The notes beneath the pieces are model-generated. The model had not been told where the DNA came from. It was given only the letters and a program-made list of their open reading frames with translations, and did no database searches. A program made the position numbers and the translations under genes. From the NCBI GenBank assembly GCA_026260175.1, contig JAKCWW010004869.1:1-20987 (forward strand): a DNA stretch of 20,987 nt, written 5' to 3'. Shown one piece after another: positions 11,501-17,500 of the stretch. Each line of letters begins with the position of its first letter. Position 1 is the stretch's first letter. The stretch comes from Reticulitermes lucifugus. Taxonomy: Eukaryota > Arthropoda > Insecta > Blattodea > Rhinotermitidae.

Positions 11501-14500
11501 GTAATGACAGATAAGTTGTTGCACAGTTTCTCAGTTTTTGTGTTGCTACAAAAGATTTTACTGCATCAGATGGAATTAATTATGAAGAAATAAGTATTAA
11601 ATATTATGTGTGTCTGTATTCTTGCCTTAGTCATCCGGCATTCAAATCTCATCTATTCTGCACAGTATTATATTGTCAGCTGTGGCTTGTCTGGCTCTAC
11701 TAAATTTTTCTACATTACATCATAAATGGCATGATTTTCAGAAAAAAGTTATTGAAAATAAAATGTGTGTTTTGATTCTCTGCAACTTTTGTCTTAAACA
11801 TTTCTCATTCTAAAAAGAATTCAGCAAGATATTATCATAAATGTAAATAGGTCTTCATGTAAAGTACCCATTGTTGTTGTCAGATTTTAATGAAACTTGA
11901 ATTTCTCAAAAAATTCTCAAGCATTAAATTTCATGAAAATCCGTCCAGTGGGAACCGAGTTGTTCTATGCGGACAGACAGACAGAGACAGACATGACAAG
12001 CTAATAGTAGCTTTTCACAATTTTGTGAATGCGCCTAAAAAGACTGAACAAGGACAATAATGAACTAATAACTGAGAGCAAATCAGAGGTAAGTGAGAAA
12101 GACTTGTATGCAACTGACGTAAAACACAGATGAAAGTTCTGATGATAATCAGAATGTTCCATTCCCATATGCACCTCCAGGTGTTGAGGTGGGGACAACA
12201 GATGGGTGGGGAAAACATCTATTTTCATCAACTGACTGGTAATATGACTGTAAAAGGCAAAATGTGGCATCCTATAAAAATACTGATTCCATACACTGTT
12301 GTCATGTTGAATTTTGAGGCTCTTCCTACTCTGCTGGTAGAAGACACAAATCAGTGCAATAAAGAGACTTGGACTCTAGATAATGGGACTTCTTCAATAC
12401 CTGACACCACTGATATCACCTCAGACCATCTTTTAAACATAAAAAAAAGCATTTCAGATAAATATGGCAAGTAAGCATTCTGTCTGCGTAAGTACAGAAA
12501 AGTTTAATAACATATATGACAGGACACTGTTTTTCCATTTGGACATGAAGGATTACATATTAGGAACACTGTTTTTCCTTTCGGACACATACATGAAGGT
12601 AATAACTCAGTCAGGATAATGTATAATCTGGCCACCTTTTGAATACAAGTCTAGAGCAGAGGTGCACAAATCCCAGGCACAAGGCCATCCAGGTTACCAA
12701 ATTTTGTACACTGATGCCTAATACATGTGGGTCCTCCACATGGAAGTTGCTAGATATGACCCTTCTGGTGCCTAGAATTTTGAGGTGGCTCCTACAGTTT
12801 TTTGAAAAATTGTGCACCCCTGGTCTAAAATGTTAATGCTACACAAACCTGCTTATTGTAAAACTTACTGAACCGAGTCTTGGACAGAGTACTGCAGTTC
12901 TCTGGGCAATTGTTTTCTCCAATGGAAATAGGGCCAAACAGGAATGGGCACACCTGCAGCTTCTGACAGATTTCCTTACAGAAGGATGGCACTTGATCAG
13001 CAGATGTAACAAGCGCAACACTGGCACGATAAGTATTGGTTTTGTACCTGCAAACAGATGATGTTAGCAAAGCAAATATGATTTATTACTGGGATCTGCT
13101 TACCGCCAGAAATGTTCACAATATAATTTACAGGATCACTGCATTTAATTGTTCAAGTTAAGCATTCAAATGGCCTGCTGCTGCCCTTCAAGCAACCTTC
13201 TAAATCTGTATTATGTCTCTCTTGACCCAGCCTCCCATAAATCCAACCCCTCATCCGCACCTCAGGGTTATGTGGAGATGGTAACAGGTGTGGAGGAGGT
13301 GCCCTGAGGGGGGGCTACTCTGACACATGCTGGCAATCCATACCCTGGGTCACATGGGAGGTGGTAACAGGTGTGGAGGGGATACCCTGTAGAGTGTTAC
13401 TACAACACACGCTGGCTAACGGGGCTCTGGTTTACCCAAGCCAAGGTGGAAGGTATCGTGCTGAAGGCTGCATGGCACTGGGGTAGTCAATAGCAGTGTC
13501 ATGAACGATCCCTTTGGGGAACCAGACTGCACCCCATTGTATGTAGGCCTTCCATCCGCGTGGGGCTCCGTGGACGGTGACTGTATTCTTTTCCCTGTGT
13601 GTTGTGGGAGAGCTCCTTAAGTGGGGACTCTGAGAAATATGAATGAATTAATCAATGGCTCTGGAAACGGAGCATTGCCTTTTATAAGAGCTTCCCAAAG
13701 GCATGAGTGGTCAGCTATATGCCCCAGCTGTTTTAGCCCCAGAGAAAGAGCCCCAAGTAGGTATCCTCTGGACAAGAGGATGGGTGTGCCCCCCCCCCAA
13801 CATGAATATGATGCTGAGCTAGTCTGAATATGGTGTCAAGGAGAGAAATCTCTGCTCCTACTGGGACCTGAATTCTAATCAATGCTGAATTTTGTGATGT
13901 TACACCGTACATTTTGGTAGATACATACCAATGTATCAAACAAAACTATTCCCTACATGGGACTCACTCCTTTCCACAGAAGTGGGAGGATGCAGGTTCC
14001 TCCAAAGTGTTGGTATCTATCTACCAAAAAACACAGAATTGCAGCTCATTCACAATCATTGCTGTGAGAAACTGAAATCTCATGCAAATTCCAGCCTCCA
14101 GCCCACATAACATCTGCTGAGAATTTTTGCACTAATGTATTATTAATACTCAAAACACAAGAGTTTGTAATAACCATCTGCTTGCTCAGATCAGAAAGGT
14201 TCATGACCGTGTGCTCCAAACAGCAGGTAGTTTAAATATGTAATAACAGATTACCAGTAGTGGATAGCAGAAGCCAGGGAACAAAGGGAAGACCAATTAC
14301 AGAAGTAGACCATGGAGGATTTCCACCAGTTTTGGTGTCAGACAGACAACCCCCTGCACATGAAGGTTTATGCAACTGTAAAGGATGCTGAAACCAAAGA
14401 ACAGGGGGAAGAGTTTATTGGCAGCTGATGGTACATAAGTAGGCCACTTTTGGAGGGGTCACAGATTCTACTTTGGTTTAAGAGCAATTCTAGTTCAACT

Positions 14501-17500
14501 TCAGCTATGAACAGTATGATGCCTTCGGCACTCGCAACCATCAACTGTAACATACATATTCTTCAATAAATACTCTGTATTCATTACATGCAAGCTGCTA
14601 ATCTGTTATGGATTATACACTTATACACACTCAAGATGATCTACAAAAAACTGCCCAGCCAGAAGTATTCCAGACATTATGTGAGCTTGGGACTGCCAGC
14701 CTTGGGACAAAAAATACAACAAAAGACACTTTACTGACTAACCTAGACTGCCTTTACATAGATCCTTAAGGGACATGAACTGACCAGAAGTGAACAAACA
14801 TTTACATGAAGAGGAAATATGTGATAACAATGATGTGCTTGACACCTAGTAGTGTTCTGTAATTAAATCATTATACATTTGGAGGAATATGAAATGAATC
14901 CATAATTTAAAAGCAATGGTATGGCTCATAGAAGGAGGGCACTTAAGAGATGACTCATAAGAATTCTTGATAATCCTTTGCTTACTGAACAATGCTTCAT
15001 CACCCAGACAGGTTGTATAGCATTAAATGATGTTATGATTCTGACTTAGAAGTTTTCATGGCCTATTTAATAGAAGGATTGAGTGAAACAACAGAAAACC
15101 TCTTTATTAGTTTGTCTCCAAGCTAAGTTTTGATCTTGGGATCTCTGAAATATGAAGCCGGAGCGCTAACCAATGCAACATTACTGTCTTCTGGGATACC
15201 ATACACTGCAGTTTGGAGTTTTGGCAGAACCTGCAGCTTCCAGCATAAATGCAGAAAAGTTTGCATCCATTGTCCACATCACACAGTGATATCCTGGAAA
15301 ACCATATCTTCAAATTCACCAATGTGAGAAACTCAAATCCCACACACTACAATGTTTTGTGACCCTAATTAAAAAGGAACAGATCTTACAGAGAAAAGAG
15401 GCAATAATGTAAATTTGGCAAAACTGACACTGGGAAGATCTGCACTTTCGGTGGTGACAGAGTTAAAATTCCAGACTTCATAAAAGGAATTTCTTAAACT
15501 GTGACATAAGGAACAAAGCTCACATGAGATTATGTTACATAATTCTGTTCAGACAATACAATGAAACTGTTTAGATAGAACTCCTGTAAGCTGCCCTAAA
15601 TAGAAACAAGCACTTGAAATGAAAATTCTTCCCATAATCCCCTGTTAAAACATAAAGTATTCTTACTTGGCTTTGAGAATTTCCAGATGCATGCCTGGTT
15701 CTGGTTTTCCATCTGTCTGCAGTTCTTTCAGCACTCTACTCGATTTATATGCCACAGATATCAGCATGGACAGCACCTCCCGCATCACAAGCGTAACTGG
15801 ACCAGGACCCACAGCTTTTGGCAGCTGTGCCAGTTTCCCTTTGCTGAGAAATGGTCCAGAGAAACATTTGTGATTGAAGTAGATTTTTGGACACCAGTAA
15901 GAACGCTGCTGCTGTTGAGGACCAGATCCAACACTCATCTCTTTCTGGCCACCACTGCATACAGAAATATCACACTCTGTTTAATTAGGCCAACAGAATG
16001 ACGAACTACTGACATGAGAAATTCCCATTTAAGGGGTCCTGCATGACAATGAATGTGTACACTAAACTTAGGAAAACCTTAAATGACAAGAAATTTAACA
16101 TGGAGATAAGGAATCTAAAATGGGAAATAAAACCTTAAATGAGCGGAAGACATAAATCAATCAACAGCCCTTCTTATTTCCTGTGATATATCTGGAGTGT
16201 CATACATTATTTAGCAGTTGCAAAAAGTTATCTCACAAAAACAGAGCACAATGTCTTCCACCTGTGGAATTTATGGTGTACTATAAGACAAAAATCTTAG
16301 TAAGGAAACAATTTCATGCTTGTACTTATTACTTGCATTTGTTGACACTGATCTAATGATATGTCAAAATCAGTACTGGAGAGAAAGACAGACAGACAGA
16401 GAGCAAGAGGCAGACTTGCTGTTTTGATGAGCATGACAAGAATTTTATGTGTGTGTGTATACACACAAACACACAACTTACATGGTTATTCTGCTGTTTC
16501 TACTGTCCATATTTACCAGCACAGTTCATGCACTTCAGCACTGTACACATTTCAAGTAATTACTCCAGTCTTTGTTGTGGCCCATCAAAGAACAAACTTA
16601 TTAAAATACATAATGTGCACTAAATCAGCACATTACATTTATGATGATCCTTGTCTTCAAAACAAGAATGTGATTAACATAAAATGATCCTTTTGACCAG
16701 TGCAGAGGGCCTACAGTCAACTGTCAATAAACCACATGCTGGTTTATGAAAATTTAAAACTGTAGGTTAAATATTTAGGTATTTCCATTGAATACAGCCA
16801 TTAATTTTCTTTATTCTAATTAAATTACATAAGCCATTACATCCACACATTAATTCAGCATTTTCTTCTCTGAAGATATTTTAAAAAGATCCATACAGCT
16901 TTAGATAAAACATGTCGGACAGGTTTCTGGATACGCAAATCTTTTATATTTTAAATTTTGTTGTAAAGAACACAGTACACATACCAGTTTTAATGATTAT
17001 TTATTATCTAATATCTGTTTATATTATATCCTCCAGCATCTAATTCTGATCACCATCACAGGCCTAATATAGAAAGTAATTTCCAGTTGCTTAATACTTA
17101 CACATGCACCTCATTATGATCCTGTTTGACCGGCGTTTGGTAGGAACGTGGAGGTTTCAGAGGATAAGAACTGCTTTCACACCAACCAACAGGAAATATA
17201 TCATGTGAATCCATGCTCACTATATGGTTTGGGTGAAAACTGCAATCACACAAAAACTGTAAGTTAGCACAGTTAATAAGTCTATATTCCTACGGAATGA
17301 AGCACATCCATCCAGGCAGCTCCAGAATAAAGGTGTACACCACTACTATTGTGCCAACCTGTTTGGAGAGGTGTAATCTATTAGAATGTGTTGTACTATT
17401 TCTCAGTGACACATAATATGTTCTTGTTAATCCTTTCATGACCAAATTTGCATTACCTAAGATTAATATGACTGCCATATTAATGCAGAATAGCAGGATT

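Larger units (their letters stand above)
9525..12868. other. Sfmbt intron, mostly unrecognised
   Basis: A 3.3-kb intron, the longest here. It holds a possible SINE tail near 10245-10300 (minus; GGTAAAG start), a LINE-like tail at 11970-12006 and a short direct repeat at 12521-12599. Open frames at 10684-10950 and 12130-12474 lack recognisable domains and splice support, so they are not called. Confidence 0.5.
13048..15666. other. Sfmbt intron with GC-rich repeat block
   Basis: A 2.6-kb intron between the two SLED exons. It holds the GC-rich block and SINE copy 2 described separately. Near 15155 the minus strand reads GCATTGGTTAGCGCTCC, like a tRNA box A, but no box B follows clearly. The rest is unrecognised. 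Confidence 0.5.

Noticed and set aside
12130..12474. 114-codon plus-strand open frame
   Set aside because: No recognisable domain, no splice context, lies in an Sfmbt intron; possibly transposon debris.
16361..16687. 108-codon plus-strand open frame
   Set aside because: Runs over GACA and TG simple repeats; composition is repeat-driven.
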